A stretch of DNA of 64,000 nucleotides from Sphingomonas sp. G-3-2-10 (GTDB lineage: Bacteria; Pseudomonadota; Alphaproteobacteria; Sphingomonadales; Sphingomonadaceae): NCBI RefSeq assembly GCF_012927115.1, contig NZ_JABBFY010000001.1, positions 1,302,001 to 1,366,000 on the forward strand, in the 5' to 3' direction. Numbering within the stretch: the stretch's first letter is position 1; every line of letters begins with the position of its first letter. A program made the position numbers and the translations under genes. The notes beneath the pieces were generated by a model, which searched no databases, was not told the origin of the DNA, and saw nothing but the letters and a program-made list of their open reading frames with translations. This document shows positions 35,596-44,549 of this stretch, piece after piece.

Positions 35596-37198
35596 CGAGC
35601 CCGTTGGCGATCTTGCCCGCGATGCGCGGTGCGGCGGTGTCGTCGGCATAGAGCGCCGCCGCCTTCCACGCATAGCGCGCTTCGTAATGCCGCCCGAGCT
35701 TCCAGTAGATGTCGCCCAGATGCTCGTTGACCTGGCTCCCGCCCGGATCGGCCTGCGCGGCGCGCTCGATCAGCGGCAGCGCCCGGTCGACATCGCCGCG
35801 GGTGTAATAGGCCCAGCCCAGCGCGTCGGTGATCGCTGCGTCGCCCGGCCGCAGCCGGCTGGCGCGCTCGAGCATATACTGGCCTTCCTCCAGATTTTCG
35901 CCGCGCGAGATCAGCGCCGATCCGAGATAGCTCAGCACCTGCGCTTCACGCGGCGAAAGCGCCACGGCCCGGCGCAGCAGCGGCAGCGCCTCGGCCCATC
36001 GCCCGGCACGGTCCAGTGCGACGCCGCGCTGGTAATGGAGGTTCCAGTCGCTCTCCCCGCCCCGCCCGATCGCCACGCCATAGGCTGTCGCGGCGGCGGC
36101 ATATTGCTTGTCGGCGGCCAGCAGGTCGCCATAGCCCTGCGCGTCGGCGCTGCTCGCGCCCCTTGCTTCGGACTGGAGCTTCGCCAGCGCGATCGCCTCG
36201 CGGGTCTTGCCCGCGCGGTTCAGCGCCGCGATGCGCCCCGCCGCCGCATTGCTCGCGAACGGGCTGTCGCGCCGGATCTGGTTCAACACCCCCAGCGCCT
36301 GATCGGCCATGCCCGACTTGGACAGCGCGTCGGCAAGATAAACCCGACTGCGGTCATCGGTGGGATCGAGCAGCAACGCGGCGCGCGTCAGCAGGATCGA
36401 GATCGGCGGCGGCGCTTCCTCCTGCGCCAGATCCACCGTCAGGTTGATGAACAGCCAGGCCGAACCCAGCGCCGCGCTCGGCTTCGCGCCACGCCCGACG
36501 CGGCTGCGCAGGCCCGGCATTTCGGGCCGGTCGCCGGACAGCAGCTCGCGGGCTTCGTTACGCTTGCCCATCACCCCCAGCAGGTGCGCGGCGTCGACCC
36601 GCAGTTCGTCGCTCACCGACGCGGGGCGCAGGATCGCGCGCAGCGCGTCCAGCCCTTCGTCGGAGCGCCCCATCGCGACCAGCAGCAGCGCCCGGTTCTC
36701 GACCGCGTAGCGCCGCGTCAGCGGGCTGCCCTTCGCGGCGGCCTCGAGAATGGGGAACGGGTCCTCGCCCCGGTCGAAAGCGATCCAGGCGCGCAGCACC
36801 GGGACCATGAACTCCAGCGGCCCCTTTTCCATCCGGCCCAGTGCGGCATCGATCCCCGCGCGGTCTCCAGCCTTCAGCGCCAGCGAATAGCGCAGGATCG
36901 CGGCGTCGACCGGCGCCTCGGGGCTCTTCGCCAGCGCCCTTTCGGCCAGGTCGGCCAGCCCATAGTCCCCCACCGCCAGCGCTTGCCGATAGGCATAGAG
37001 CGCGATCGCGGGATCGTCCGGCGCGGCCTTCAGCGCAGCGGCATAGCCGGCAACGGCGGTGGCAGCGTCGCCACGCTCGTCGGCCGCGCGGGCGCGGACA
37101 TAGGCAGTGGTATCCACACTCTGGGCAAACGCCGGCATCGCGACGGAGAGCGCCAAGCCGAATAGCGTCGCGGCACCAGCTTTACATATTGGGGTAAT
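35582..37198 (-). CDS. Exported TPR-repeat protein, apparent ATT start
   Basis: The mature protein consists of tetratricopeptide repeats through most of its 538 residues; clear ones are DWNLHYQRGVALDRAGRWAE, EAQVLSYLGSALISRGENLE and SQVNEHLGDIYWKLGRHYEA. The best signal peptide (TPICKAGAATLFGLALSVAMPAFA) begins right after an ATT codon at 37198. A GGAGG lies 8 bases before it, inside the ETF-QO 3' end. No ATG, GTG or TTG lies upstream in frame near this point. In-frame TTG 37156 and ATG 37138 would cut into the signal peptide. It likely scaffolds protein complexes at the envelope. Confidence 0.8.
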   Translation of the reverse strand: MTPICKAGAATLFGLALSVAMPAFAQSVDTTAYVRARAADERGDAATAVAGYAAALKAAPDDPAIALYAYRQALAVGDYGLADLAERALAKSPEAPVDAAILRYSLALKAGDRAGIDAALGRMEKGPLEFMVPVLRAWIAFDRGEDPFPILEAAAKGSPLTRRYAVENRALLLVAMGRSDEGLDALRAILRPASVSDELRVDAAHLLGVMGKRNEARELLSGDRPEMPGLRSRVGRGAKPSAALGSAWLFINLTVDLAQEEAPPPISILLTRAALLLDPTDDRSRVYLADALSKSGMADQALGVLNQIRRDSPFASNAAAGRIAALNRAGKTREAIALAKLQSEARGASSADAQGYGDLLAADKQYAAAATAYGVAIGRGGESDWNLHYQRGVALDRAGRWAEALPLLRRAVALSPREAQVLSYLGSALISRGENLEEGQYMLERASRLRPGDAAITDALGWAYYTRGDVDRALPLIERAAQADPGGSQVNEHLGDIYWKLGRHYEARYAWKAAALYADDTAAPRIAGKIANGLDAVN

Positions 37199-38834
37199 TG
37201 GGTCCGCCTCCGCCCTCGGGCACCACCCAGTTGATGTTCTGGCTGGGGTCCTTGATGTCGCACGTCTTGCAGTGCACGCAATTCTGCGCGTTGATCTGGA
37301 AGCGAAGGTCGTCGCCCTCGCCCACCACCTCGTAAACGCCTGCCGGACAATAACGCTGCGCCGGCTCCGCATACAACGGCAGATTGACGTGGATCGGCAC
37401 GTCCGGATCCTTCAGCGTCAGGTGCACCGGCTGGTCTTCCTCGTGATTGGTGTTCGAAATGAACACCGACGAGAGCCGGTCGAACGTCAGCACGCCGTCC
37501 GGCTTGGGATAGTCGATCGGCTGATGCAGGCTGGCATTGTCCATATAGGTGTAATCGGGCTTGTGCTTCATCGTGAACGGCCAGCGCAGGCCCAGATGCT
37601 CGCACCACATCGCGATCCCGGCCACCGCCGTGCCCCAGGTCGCGCCGAACTTCTTGACCAGCGGCACCACGTTGCGGACGCCGCGAAGCTCCTTGTAGAT
37701 CCAGCTATTCTCGTAAGCCTCAGGGTATGCGGCCAGCTCGTCGGAGGTCCGACCCGCCTGCACCGCCGCGAAGGCTGCTTCGGCGGCCATCATCCCGCTC
37801 TTCACCGCGGTATGGCTGCCCTTGATCCGCGGCACGTTGAGGAAGCCCGCCGCGCAGCCGACCAGCGCGCCGCCGGGGAACACCAGCTTGGGCACCGACT
37901 GCCAGCCGCCATCGGTGATCGCCCGCGCGCCGTACGACACGCGCTTGCCGCCCTTCAGGATCTTGCTGATCTCGGGATGGGTCTTCCACCGCTGGAGCTC
38001 GTGGAACGGCGAGAGATACGGATTCTTGTAGTCGAGCCACACGACGAAGCCGAGCGCGACCTGATTATCCGCCTGATGATAAAGGAAACTGCCGCCATTG
38101 GTGTCGTCGTCAAGCGGCCAGCCCTGGGTGTGGATCACCCGGCCGGGCACGTGATTCTCGGGATCGATGTCCCACAATTCCTTGATGCCGATGCCATAAA
38201 CCTGCGGCTGGCTGTCACGGTCCAGCTCGAACTGGCGGATCAGCTGCTTGGTCAGATGCCCGCGCGCGCCCTCGGCGAAGAAGGTGTATTTCGCGTGGAG
38301 TTCCAGCCCCGGCTGGTAATCGCCCTTGTGCGTGCCGTCGCGCGCCACGCCCATGTCGCCGGTCGCGACGCCCTTCACCGAACCATCCTCATTGTAGAGG
38401 ATCTCGGCCGCGGCGAAGCCCGGGAATATCTCGACGCCCAGTTCCTCGGCCTTGCCCGCCAGCCAGCGGCACAGATTGCCGAGCGATCCGGTATAGGTGC
38501 CCTTATTGTGCAGATAGGGCGGCGTGATGAACTCGGGCATCGCCGACTTGCCGGTCTTGGTCAGCGTCCAGTGATGATTCTCGGTCACCGGCGTCGAAGC
38601 CAGCGGACAGCCCTGCTCGCGCCAGTCCGGGATCAGCTCGTCCAGCCCCTTCGGATCGACCACTGCGCCCGACAGGATATGCGCGCCGACTTCCGAACCC
38701 TTTTCGAGCACGCAGACCGCGAGTTCGCTGCCCGTCTCGTTCGCCAGCTGCTTCAGGCGAATCGCCGCCGAAAGCCCTGCCGGTCCGGCCCCGACGATCA
38801 CCACGTCGTAAGGCATCGACTCCCGTTCGCTCAT
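37182..38834 (-). CDS. Electron-transfer flavoprotein-ubiquinone oxidoreductase
   Basis: This membrane-associated FAD/4Fe-4S enzyme passes electrons from acyl-CoA and amino-acid dehydrogenases, via ETF, to ubiquinone. It is 550 residues. The FAD motif is VVIVGAGPAGLSAAIRL, the quinone-side and FAD regions include GGWQSVPKLVFPGGALVGCAAGFLN, and the C-terminal cluster motif is QNCVHCKTCDIKDPSQNINW, ending PNYPNM as in the family. It is the first gene of the operon and overlaps the TPR gene start. Confidence 0.95.
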   Translation of the reverse strand: MSERESMPYDVVIVGAGPAGLSAAIRLKQLANETGSELAVCVLEKGSEVGAHILSGAVVDPKGLDELIPDWREQGCPLASTPVTENHHWTLTKTGKSAMPEFITPPYLHNKGTYTGSLGNLCRWLAGKAEELGVEIFPGFAAAEILYNEDGSVKGVATGDMGVARDGTHKGDYQPGLELHAKYTFFAEGARGHLTKQLIRQFELDRDSQPQVYGIGIKELWDIDPENHVPGRVIHTQGWPLDDDTNGGSFLYHQADNQVALGFVVWLDYKNPYLSPFHELQRWKTHPEISKILKGGKRVSYGARAITDGGWQSVPKLVFPGGALVGCAAGFLNVPRIKGSHTAVKSGMMAAEAAFAAVQAGRTSDELAAYPEAYENSWIYKELRGVRNVVPLVKKFGATWGTAVAGIAMWCEHLGLRWPFTMKHKPDYTYMDNASLHQPIDYPKPDGVLTFDRLSSVFISNTNHEEDQPVHLTLKDPDVPIHVNLPLYAEPAQRYCPAGVYEVVGEGDDLRFQINAQNCVHCKTCDIKDPSQNINWVVPEGGGGPNYPNM

Positions 38835-38963
38835 CGCAATCTCCCTGCCCGTCCCGCTTCCGGACGGCTTGCCTCGTTCTCGTCGCGTATCCGCAACGCC
38901 TTGTCCCTGTGCCGATGAAGCCTAATTGACCGTGCCGTCAAGGCAGGAGCCTATGGGCATCAT

Positions 38964-39689
38964 ATGGGGGCGGAACTGACAACCGACTGGCGCACCGGCG
39001 CCGCAAGCGTGCTCGACTGGTGGTCGGACGCGGGCGTGGACATGCTCGCGGACGACGAACCGCGCGACTGGCTGGCCCCGCCAGTCGTCAAGCGCGAAGC
39101 CGCGGCGACCCCTGACGCCGTAGCGGAACCGGTCGAGGAAAAGCTCCCCGATACGCTGGAGGCGTTCGTCGCATGGCGACTGGGCGAGGACGCCCCCGAG
39201 GCCGGATGGATGACCCCGCGCGTCGGGCCGCAGGGGTCTCCGGACGCGCCGCTGATGATCCTCACCGACATGCCCGAGGCCGGCGACACCGAATCGCTGA
39301 CCGGCGGCGCGCCGGGCCGGCTGCTCGACCGGATGCTCGCGGCGATCGGCGAGTCGCGCGATTCGGCCTATATTGCGTCGGTCGCCACGGCCTGTCCGAT
39401 CGGCGGCCGCATCCCGCCCGAGCAGGAAGAACGGCTGATCTCGCTGGCGCTGCATCACATCGGGCTGGTTTCGCCCAAGAAGCTGCTGATCCTCGGCCAG
39501 ACGGCGAACCGTGTCGGTGGCGCGGCGGATGGTTCAGCTTCGCTAAATGGCATACGTGACATTAAACATTCTGGTGGAAATACAGACGGTGTGACGATCC
39601 GTCATCCGCGCTTCCTGCTGGATCACCCCGCGGGCAAGGCCGATGCCTGGAGACAATTGTTGCTGTTGAGCCGGGGAACCAGCCAGTGA
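38964..39689 (+). CDS. Divergent uracil-DNA-glycosylase-superfamily protein
   Basis: The C-terminal 150 residues follow the UDG fold: DAPLMILTDMPEAGD in place of the GExPG motif, a YIASVATACPIGGRIPPEQE strand where family 4 has the Fe-S cysteines, KKLLILGQTANR, and a final IRHPRFLLDHPAGKADAW where the HP motif is expected. The N-terminal 80 residues are variable and acidic. Family 4 has four Fe-S cysteines; here only one Cys is present, so the cluster is lost and activity is doubtful. The stop overlaps the GTG start of the transglycosylase gene. Confidence 0.65.
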   Translation: MGAELTTDWRTGAASVLDWWSDAGVDMLADDEPRDWLAPPVVKREAAATPDAVAEPVEEKLPDTLEAFVAWRLGEDAPEAGWMTPRVGPQGSPDAPLMILTDMPEAGDTESLTGGAPGRLLDRMLAAIGESRDSAYIASVATACPIGGRIPPEQEERLISLALHHIGLVSPKKLLILGQTANRVGGAADGSASLNGIRDIKHSGGNTDGVTIRHPRFLLDHPAGKADAWRQLLLLSRGTSQ

Positions 39690-41521
39690 ATTTGCGTATC
39701 GCCCTGGTCGCCGCCTTGCTGGCGACTCCATTGTCCGCCCATGCGGAAGACCGCCTTGTCGCCGAGGACGATCTCAGCGTTCCCGCCGCCCCGCTCGATC
39801 TCTCGAAGCTCAACAAGGCGGTTCGCGACGGCGACTCCCTGCCCGTCGCGCCTGCCGCGAAGAAGCGCGACGGCGATGGCATTCCCGATCAGCTCGACAC
39901 CGAACAGCGCGCGGGATATCGCGCCGTCTTCGCCGCGATCCGCGCCGGGCGCTGGGCCGACGCCACGCTTCAGCTCAATGCGATGAAGCCCGGCCCGCTC
40001 CACGCGATCGCCCGCGCCGAGCTCTATACCGCCCGCAATTCGCCCAAGGTAGATCTAGCGCCGCTGCTCCAGCTCCTGTCCGAAGCGCCCGAACTGCCCC
40101 AGGCCGATCAGCTCAGCCGCATGGCGCTCAATCGCGGCGCGACCAATGTGCCGGCGCTGCCCAGCACCACGCGCCTCGTCTGGTTCGACGCCGCGCCGGT
40201 CCGCCAGCGCGTCCGCACCGTGCGCAGCGACAGCGCCTCGACCGAAGTCGCCCTCGCCATCCAGCCTTTCATCAAGGCCGATGACGGTGTCTCCGCCGAA
40301 GCTCTCGTCGAACGCTTCAGCCCCGATCTCACCGACGATGCCCGTACCGAATGGCAGCAGAAGGTTGCCTGGGTCTATTATGTCGCCGGCGACGACGCCA
40401 ATGCGCGCCGCGTCGCGGCCAAGGCGCAGCAGGGCAGCGGCGACTGGCGCGTCACCGCGCACTGGGTCGGCGGCCTCGCCGCCTGGCGTCAGAAGGATTG
40501 CGAAGGCGCGGGCGATGCCTTCATCGCTGTCTCGCGCGAAGCGAACGACGTCGAACTCCGCTCCGCCGGGCTTTACTGGGCCTCGCGCGCCGACATGGCC
40601 TGCGGCCGGCCCGAGCGGGTCGCGGCGCACCTGAACGGTGCGGCGCAATATGGCGAGACCTTCTACGGCCTGCTCGCCCGTCAGGCGCTCGGCATCGAGG
40701 ACAAGCCCGCGCGCGGCGAACGCGTCTCCGACGACTGGCGTTCGCTGGAGCGCCGCCCGAACGTCCGCGTCGCTGCGGCGCTGGTCGAGATCGGCGAAAA
40801 CCGCCTCGCCGACGAAGTGCTCCGCCATCAGGCGAAGCTCGGCAATGCGCAGGATCACGCCGCGCTCAGCCGCCTCGCCGGCCGGATGAACCTGCCCGCG
40901 ACCCAGCTCTGGCTGTCGCACAACGGCCCCGCCGGGGCGAAGCCGCTGGTCGAGGCGCGCTATCCCAAGCCCGACTGGACGCCCGACGGCGGCTGGCGCG
41001 TCGATCGCAACTTGGTTTACGCCCACACGCTCCAGGAATCGCGCTTCAATTCCGAGATCCGCAGCGCCGCCGGCGCGGTCGGCCTGCTTCAGGTCAAGCC
41101 GATCGCGGCAGTCGATGTCAGCCGCCGTCGCGGCACGCGCTACAACAGCGCCGATCTGACCAACCCCTCCGCCAATATGGAGCTGGGCCAGTCCTATATC
41201 GAGCAGTTGCGCGATTCCGCCTTCACCGGCGGCCTGCTGCCCAAGGTGGTCGCGGCGTACAATGCCGGACCGACTCCGGTCACCAACTGGAACAGTACGA
41301 TCCGCGATAATGGCGATCCCCTGCTCTATATCGAGAGCATTCCGTACTGGGAGACGCGCGGCTACGTGATGATCGTGCTGCGCAACTACTGGATGTACGA
41401 GCTGCAGGAAGGCCGGACGTCGAACAGCCGCGCCGCGCTGGTCGATGGCATGTGGCCGCGCTTCCCGGGCCTTCCCGGCGCGACCGCCGTCCGGATCGGC
41501 GGACGCTCGCCTTCCTACTGA
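39686..41521 (+). CDS. Soluble lytic murein transglycosylase, Slt70 type
   Basis: A periplasmic peptidoglycan lyase of 611 residues. The signal peptide is [20 protein letters not shown], from GTG 39686 (overlap GTGA with the previous stop). A long alpha-helical superhelical region follows, and then the SLT catalytic domain with the catalytic Glu in [10 protein letters not shown] (about residue 450), [13 protein letters not shown] and [15 protein letters not shown]. Position in the operon between a DNA-repair-like gene and moaB appears to be a sphingomonad arrangement rather than functional linkage. Confidence 0.92.
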   Translation: MNLRIALVAALLATPLSAHAEDRLVAEDDLSVPAAPLDLSKLNKAVRDGDSLPVAPAAKKRDGDGIPDQLDTEQRAGYRAVFAAIRAGRWADATLQLNAMKPGPLHAIARAELYTARNSPKVDLAPLLQLLSEAPELPQADQLSRMALNRGATNVPALPSTTRLVWFDAAPVRQRVRTVRSDSASTEVALAIQPFIKADDGVSAEALVERFSPDLTDDARTEWQQKVAWVYYVAGDDANARRVAAKAQQGSGDWRVTAHWVGGLAAWRQKDCEGAGDAFIAVSREANDVELRSAGLYWASRADMACGRPERVAAHLNGAAQYGETFYGLLARQALGIEDKPARGERVSDDWRSLERRPNVRVAAALVEIGENRLADEVLRHQAKLGNAQDHAALSRLAGRMNLPATQLWLSHNGPAGAKPLVEARYPKPDWTPDGGWRVDRNLVYAHTLQESRFNSEIRSAAGAVGLLQVKPIAAVDVSRRRGTRYNSADLTNPSANMELGQSYIEQLRDSAFTGGLLPKVVAAYNAGPTPVTNWNSTIRDNGDPLLYIESIPYWETRGYVMIVLRNYWMYELQEGRTSNSRAALVDGMWPRFPGLPGATAVRIGGRSPSY

Positions 41522-41523
41522 TC

Positions 41524-42051
41524 ATGCCGATCGACGAGTCCCGCAGCTTCCAGCCCGTCCGGATCGCGGTGCTGACCATTTCGGACACGCGCACGCTGGC
41601 CGACGACCGCTCTGGCGACACGTTGGTCGAACGCCTCACCGGCGCGGGCCATATCCTGGCCGACCGCGCGATCGTCACCGACGATCCCGATCAGATCGTC
41701 GGCAAGCTTCACGCGTGGATCGACGATGCGGGCGTGGACGTAATCCTCACCACAGGCGGCACCGGCGTCACCGGCCGCGACATCACGCCGGAGGCGTTGG
41801 CCCGCGTCTGGGACAAGGAAATCCCCGGCTTTGGCGAACTGTTCCGCTGGCTCAGCTACCAGAGCATCGGCACCTCGACGATCCAGTCCCGCGCCACTGC
41901 GGGCGTCGCGCGCGGCACCTATATCTTCGCCCTGCCCGGCTCGACCGGCGCGGTGAAAGACGGCTGGGACGGCATCCTGCGCGACCAGCTCGACATCCGC
42001 CACCGGCCCTGCAACTTCGTCGAACTGCTGCCGCGGCTGACGGAGCGCTGA
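41524..42051 (+). CDS. moaB: Molybdenum cofactor biosynthesis protein MoaB
   Basis: A 175-residue MogA/MoaB-fold protein that adenylates or handles molybdopterin. Signatures are [38 protein letters not shown] and [14 protein letters not shown]. Length fits MoaB rather than MoeA. ATG 41524 lies two bases after the transglycosylase stop, so it belongs to that operon. No other moa genes are seen in the window. Confidence 0.92.
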   Translation: MPIDESRSFQPVRIAVLTISDTRTLADDRSGDTLVERLTGAGHILADRAIVTDDPDQIVGKLHAWIDDAGVDVILTTGGTGVTGRDITPEALARVWDKEIPGFGELFRWLSYQSIGTSTIQSRATAGVARGTYIFALPGSTGAVKDGWDGILRDQLDIRHRPCNFVELLPRLTER

Positions 42052-42109
42052 CCCCGGGGTCATCCCGGGAAAGGCAGGGTCGCGCTCCTTTCCGGCGATC
42101 TCCACAAAC

Positions 42110-42238
42110 CCAGCCGCTTGCGGCTGGTAACGGGTGGAAAGCAGTCGTCCGACCGCGCCTCCGCCTCTGATCGCGATCGCTTAACGGAGCTTGAGGCCTC
42201 CCGCAGAAGTGCTTTGAAGGTTTCCACCCGACTGGTTA
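42110..42238. repeat. Inverted-repeat region between moaB and rlmJ
   Basis: In the 280-bp gap between moaB and rlmJ, a small hairpin (CCAGCCG-CTT-GCGGCTGG, 42110-42127) is followed by GTAACGGGTGGAAA. The 10-bp arm CGGGTGGAAA (42131-42140) is perfectly complementary to TTTCCACCCG at 42221-42230, with further partial pairing to GGTTAC at 42234-42239. The interior is unremarkable. It may be a dispersed element or the remnant of one. No coding sequence is supported here. Confidence 0.5.
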
Positions 42239-42331
42239 CGAGCACCGGATTGGTTGCCTCAATCGCATCGCGCTCGGCTTCTGCGCCCAGCAGTTGATAT
42301 CAAGGCAGGCCGTCAGGATTTTGGAATCACA

Positions 42332-43162
42332 ATGAATTATCGCCATTCCTTCCATGCTGGCAATAGCGCCGATGTCGTGAAACACAGCCTGCTGATCGCT
42401 CTCGTGCGAGCCTTGCAGCACAAAGAGGGCGCGCTGACGCTGATCGATACCCATGCCGGCTGCGGGCTGTACGACCTTGGTGGCGACGAAGCCCAACGCA
42501 CCGGCGAGTCCATGCAGGGTGTGGTGCGGGCCTTTGCCGACCCGAACCCCTTGCTGAACGACTATCGCGCCGCCGTACAGACGGTGAATGCCGGGGCCGA
42601 GCCGCAGTTATACCCGGGTTCGCCGCAGATCCTGGCGCAGCTTCTGCGTCCGCAGGACTTCCTGATCCTGAACGAAAAGCATCCCGAAGACGCCTATACG
42701 CTGCGCGGCGTGATGCGAGGCACATCCGCCGCCGTGCATGAGCGCGACGCCTACGAGTTTTGGCTGGCGATGCTGCCGACCCGCACCGCGCGCGGCGTGG
42801 TGGTGGTCGACCCGCCTTATGAGCAGACGGACGAACGCGCCCGTATCACCGCAACCCTCGCCGCCGCTCACCGCAAATGGGCGCATGGGGTGACGGTGAT
42901 CTGGTATCCGCTGAAGGACCGCGAGACGCATGTGCGCTGGACGGGACAGCTACGCAGACTCGGCATCCCGAAATTTCTGACCGTGGAGCATTGGCTGTAC
43001 GATCGCGATCAGCCCGGCATCTATAACGGCGCGGGCCTTTATATCGTCAACCCGCCATACGCCTTCACGCAGGCGCTGCCGCCTCTGCTGGAGGCGCTGC
43101 GCGCCGCGCTGGCGCCAGAGGGGCATAGGGGTGAGATCACAACTGATTGGTTGGGCGACTAG
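42332..43162 (+). CDS. rlmJ: 23S rRNA (adenine-2030-N6)-methyltransferase
   Basis: A 276-residue SAM-dependent methyltransferase. It opens with the characteristic MNYRHSFHAGNSADVVKHSLL, has the SAM-site TLIDTHAGCGLYDL and the catalytic VVVDPPYEQ (motif IV DPPY). The C-terminal region YNGAGLYIVNPPYAF is also typical. RlmJ modifies A2030 of 23S rRNA. It begins 280 bp after moaB, so it likely has its own promoter in the preceding gap. Confidence 0.92.
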   Translation: MNYRHSFHAGNSADVVKHSLLIALVRALQHKEGALTLIDTHAGCGLYDLGGDEAQRTGESMQGVVRAFADPNPLLNDYRAAVQTVNAGAEPQLYPGSPQILAQLLRPQDFLILNEKHPEDAYTLRGVMRGTSAAVHERDAYEFWLAMLPTRTARGVVVVDPPYEQTDERARITATLAAAHRKWAHGVTVIWYPLKDRETHVRWTGQLRRLGIPKFLTVEHWLYDRDQPGIYNGAGLYIVNPPYAFTQALPPLLEALRAALAPEGHRGEITTDWLGD

Positions 43163-43557
43163 AATAGACCCTCATCACCCTCTCCCAAAGGAAGACGGGC
43201 CGCGCGGCAGGTTGAAGAGTCCGCCTGCTTCGGGGGCAAAAAGCCGCCAAACCGCGCCAGGTCTGCAAACCGGACGATCGTCGTCAATTTGACGAACGCA
43301 GAGAAGAAGCGGGATCCCCGCGTTCGCGGGGATGACGCCATAGGCTAACCAGCCGCCCTCCACTCCACGCCCTTGCAATGTTGGATTCCGCCTGCTTGGC
43401 TCGCCGCCACCGCCGCTAACCGGCCGCTCTTTGAAATGGTAACGAACCCCACCTTTATCCGATTTTTCGGGAAGGCTGTTTTTTCCCATTCTAGGTGTCA
43501 ACCGTGTCAACCGCACCGGTTCGCGCGATCGTCACCGAACGCGCATCCGCACCGGAC
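43163..43557. other. 395-bp intergenic region with repeat fragments
   Basis: Between convergent rlmJ and the YbjN-like gene. It begins with CACCCTCTCCCAAAGG, a half-copy of the CCCTCTCCC repeat family. It then has a palindrome ATCCCCGC-GTTC-GCGGGGAT at 43314-43333, again typical of dispersed elements. Near 43480-43510 there is a T-rich run (GGCTGTTTTTTCCC) and a short tandem CGTGTCAAC/GTGTCAAC. I see no gene. The palindrome or T-run could end the rlmJ transcript. Confidence 0.55.
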
Positions 43558-44073
43558 TCAGGCCTTCGGCTTGAGGTCCAGTTCCTTCTGGAAGAACTCG
43601 CCCAGTTCGCCGAGCATCGAGCTCCACCAGTCGAGCACATCGGCGAAATTGCGTTCGTTCAGCCCGCCGATCGTCGCCACGTCATAGGCGACCAGAAACC
43701 GCCCATCCTCGGGCACTGAAGCCTGAAGGAAGCGCTTGCTGCGGTTCCAGCGATTGGCGAGGTCCGCGCTATTCTCGGCTTCCTTCTTGAACGTCACTTC
43801 GAACCGCAGCGAATCGCAATTCTTGTTCTGCTCGCAGCCATAGAAATAGACGTCGAAATGATAGGCGGCCTCGTCGCTCTCGATCATCGGATCGCCCTGC
43901 TTGTCGACGGTCTGCTTGGGCTTGAGGCCAGCCTTCTCCATCGCACGCATCACCGTGGCGGGATCGCTGGCGCATACCAGCCCCTCGCCGCAAGGCTTGC
44001 GGTCCTGCGCCTGCGCGGCGCCGGTCGTGACCAGCAGAGCCGCAGCGGCGGCGGCGAGATAAACGATACGCAT
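43558..44073 (-). CDS. Exported YbjN-domain protein
   Basis: A 171-residue protein with a signal peptide ending AAQAQ. The body matches the YbjN fold: a helix (ATVMRAMEKAGLKPKQTVDKQGD), a beta-strand segment with FDVYFYGCEQNKNCDSLRFEVTF, then NRWNRSKRFLQASVPEDGRFLVAYDVATIGG. Four cysteines (two near the N-terminus, two in CEQNKNC) suggest disulfides in the periplasm. YbjN proteins act in protein or metal stress and are related to type III secretion chaperones; role here is unknown. It is on its own between two convergent or tandem neighbours. Confidence 0.78.
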   Translation of the reverse strand: MRIVYLAAAAAALLVTTGAAQAQDRKPCGEGLVCASDPATVMRAMEKAGLKPKQTVDKQGDPMIESDEAAYHFDVYFYGCEQNKNCDSLRFEVTFKKEAENSADLANRWNRSKRFLQASVPEDGRFLVAYDVATIGGLNERNFADVLDWWSSMLGELGEFFQKELDLKPKA

Positions 44074-44144
44074 GGCAACTCCCCCGAAATCAGGCGCTCA
44101 GCCTAACATGCGGGGGAGCCGCTGCAATGTGCCGATTGTGCCGG

Positions 44145-44495
44145 TCAGTGCGCTTCCGGCTCATTGATGAACACGCCCAGTTCATGCCCGTGCGGGTCCT
44201 TGAAGTGGAAACGCCGTCCGCCCGGATAGGGGAAGATCGGCAGGGTGATCGTGCCCCCCGCCGCTACGACCTTCTCCAGCGCGCCCTCCAGATCCTCGGT
44301 CACCTCGATGATCGGCAGGATGCCGGCGGTCGCCTGTTCCTGGTCGCCGTTCAGGCCCAGATCGGTATCCCCGCTCGTGGTCGCCGAATATTCCGGCCCG
44401 AAATCGGTGAAGTCCCATCCGAACGCGCCCGCATAGAAATCGCGCACGCCCGCCACATCCTTCACCGGCAGTTCGACATAGCTGATCCGAAGCAT
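44145..44495 (-). CDS. VOC-superfamily (glyoxalase/bleomycin resistance) protein
   Basis: A 116-residue single VOC domain: ISYVELPVKDVAGVRDFYAGAFGWDF at the start and FKDPHGHELGVFINEP at the end, with the usual metal-ligand positions partly conserved (His and Glu in GHELGVF). Such proteins are often dioxygenases, isomerases or binding proteins; no specific activity can be assigned. It starts at ATG 44495 and is divergent from the radical SAM gene. Confidence 0.82.
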   Translation of the reverse strand: MLRISYVELPVKDVAGVRDFYAGAFGWDFTDFGPEYSATTSGDTDLGLNGDQEQATAGILPIIEVTEDLEGALEKVVAAGGTITLPIFPYPGGRRFHFKDPHGHELGVFINEPEAH

Positions 44496-44549
44496 CTTGT
44501 TCCTTTCAATGTTCTTGCTATGTTCTAGTCGTGCGCCTAGCCTCTGGCA

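Noticed and set aside
42060..42245. A 61-codon minus-strand frame in the moaB-rlmJ gap
   Set aside because: It spans the inverted repeat, has no ribosome site and no recognisable pattern, so it is probably chance coding potential.
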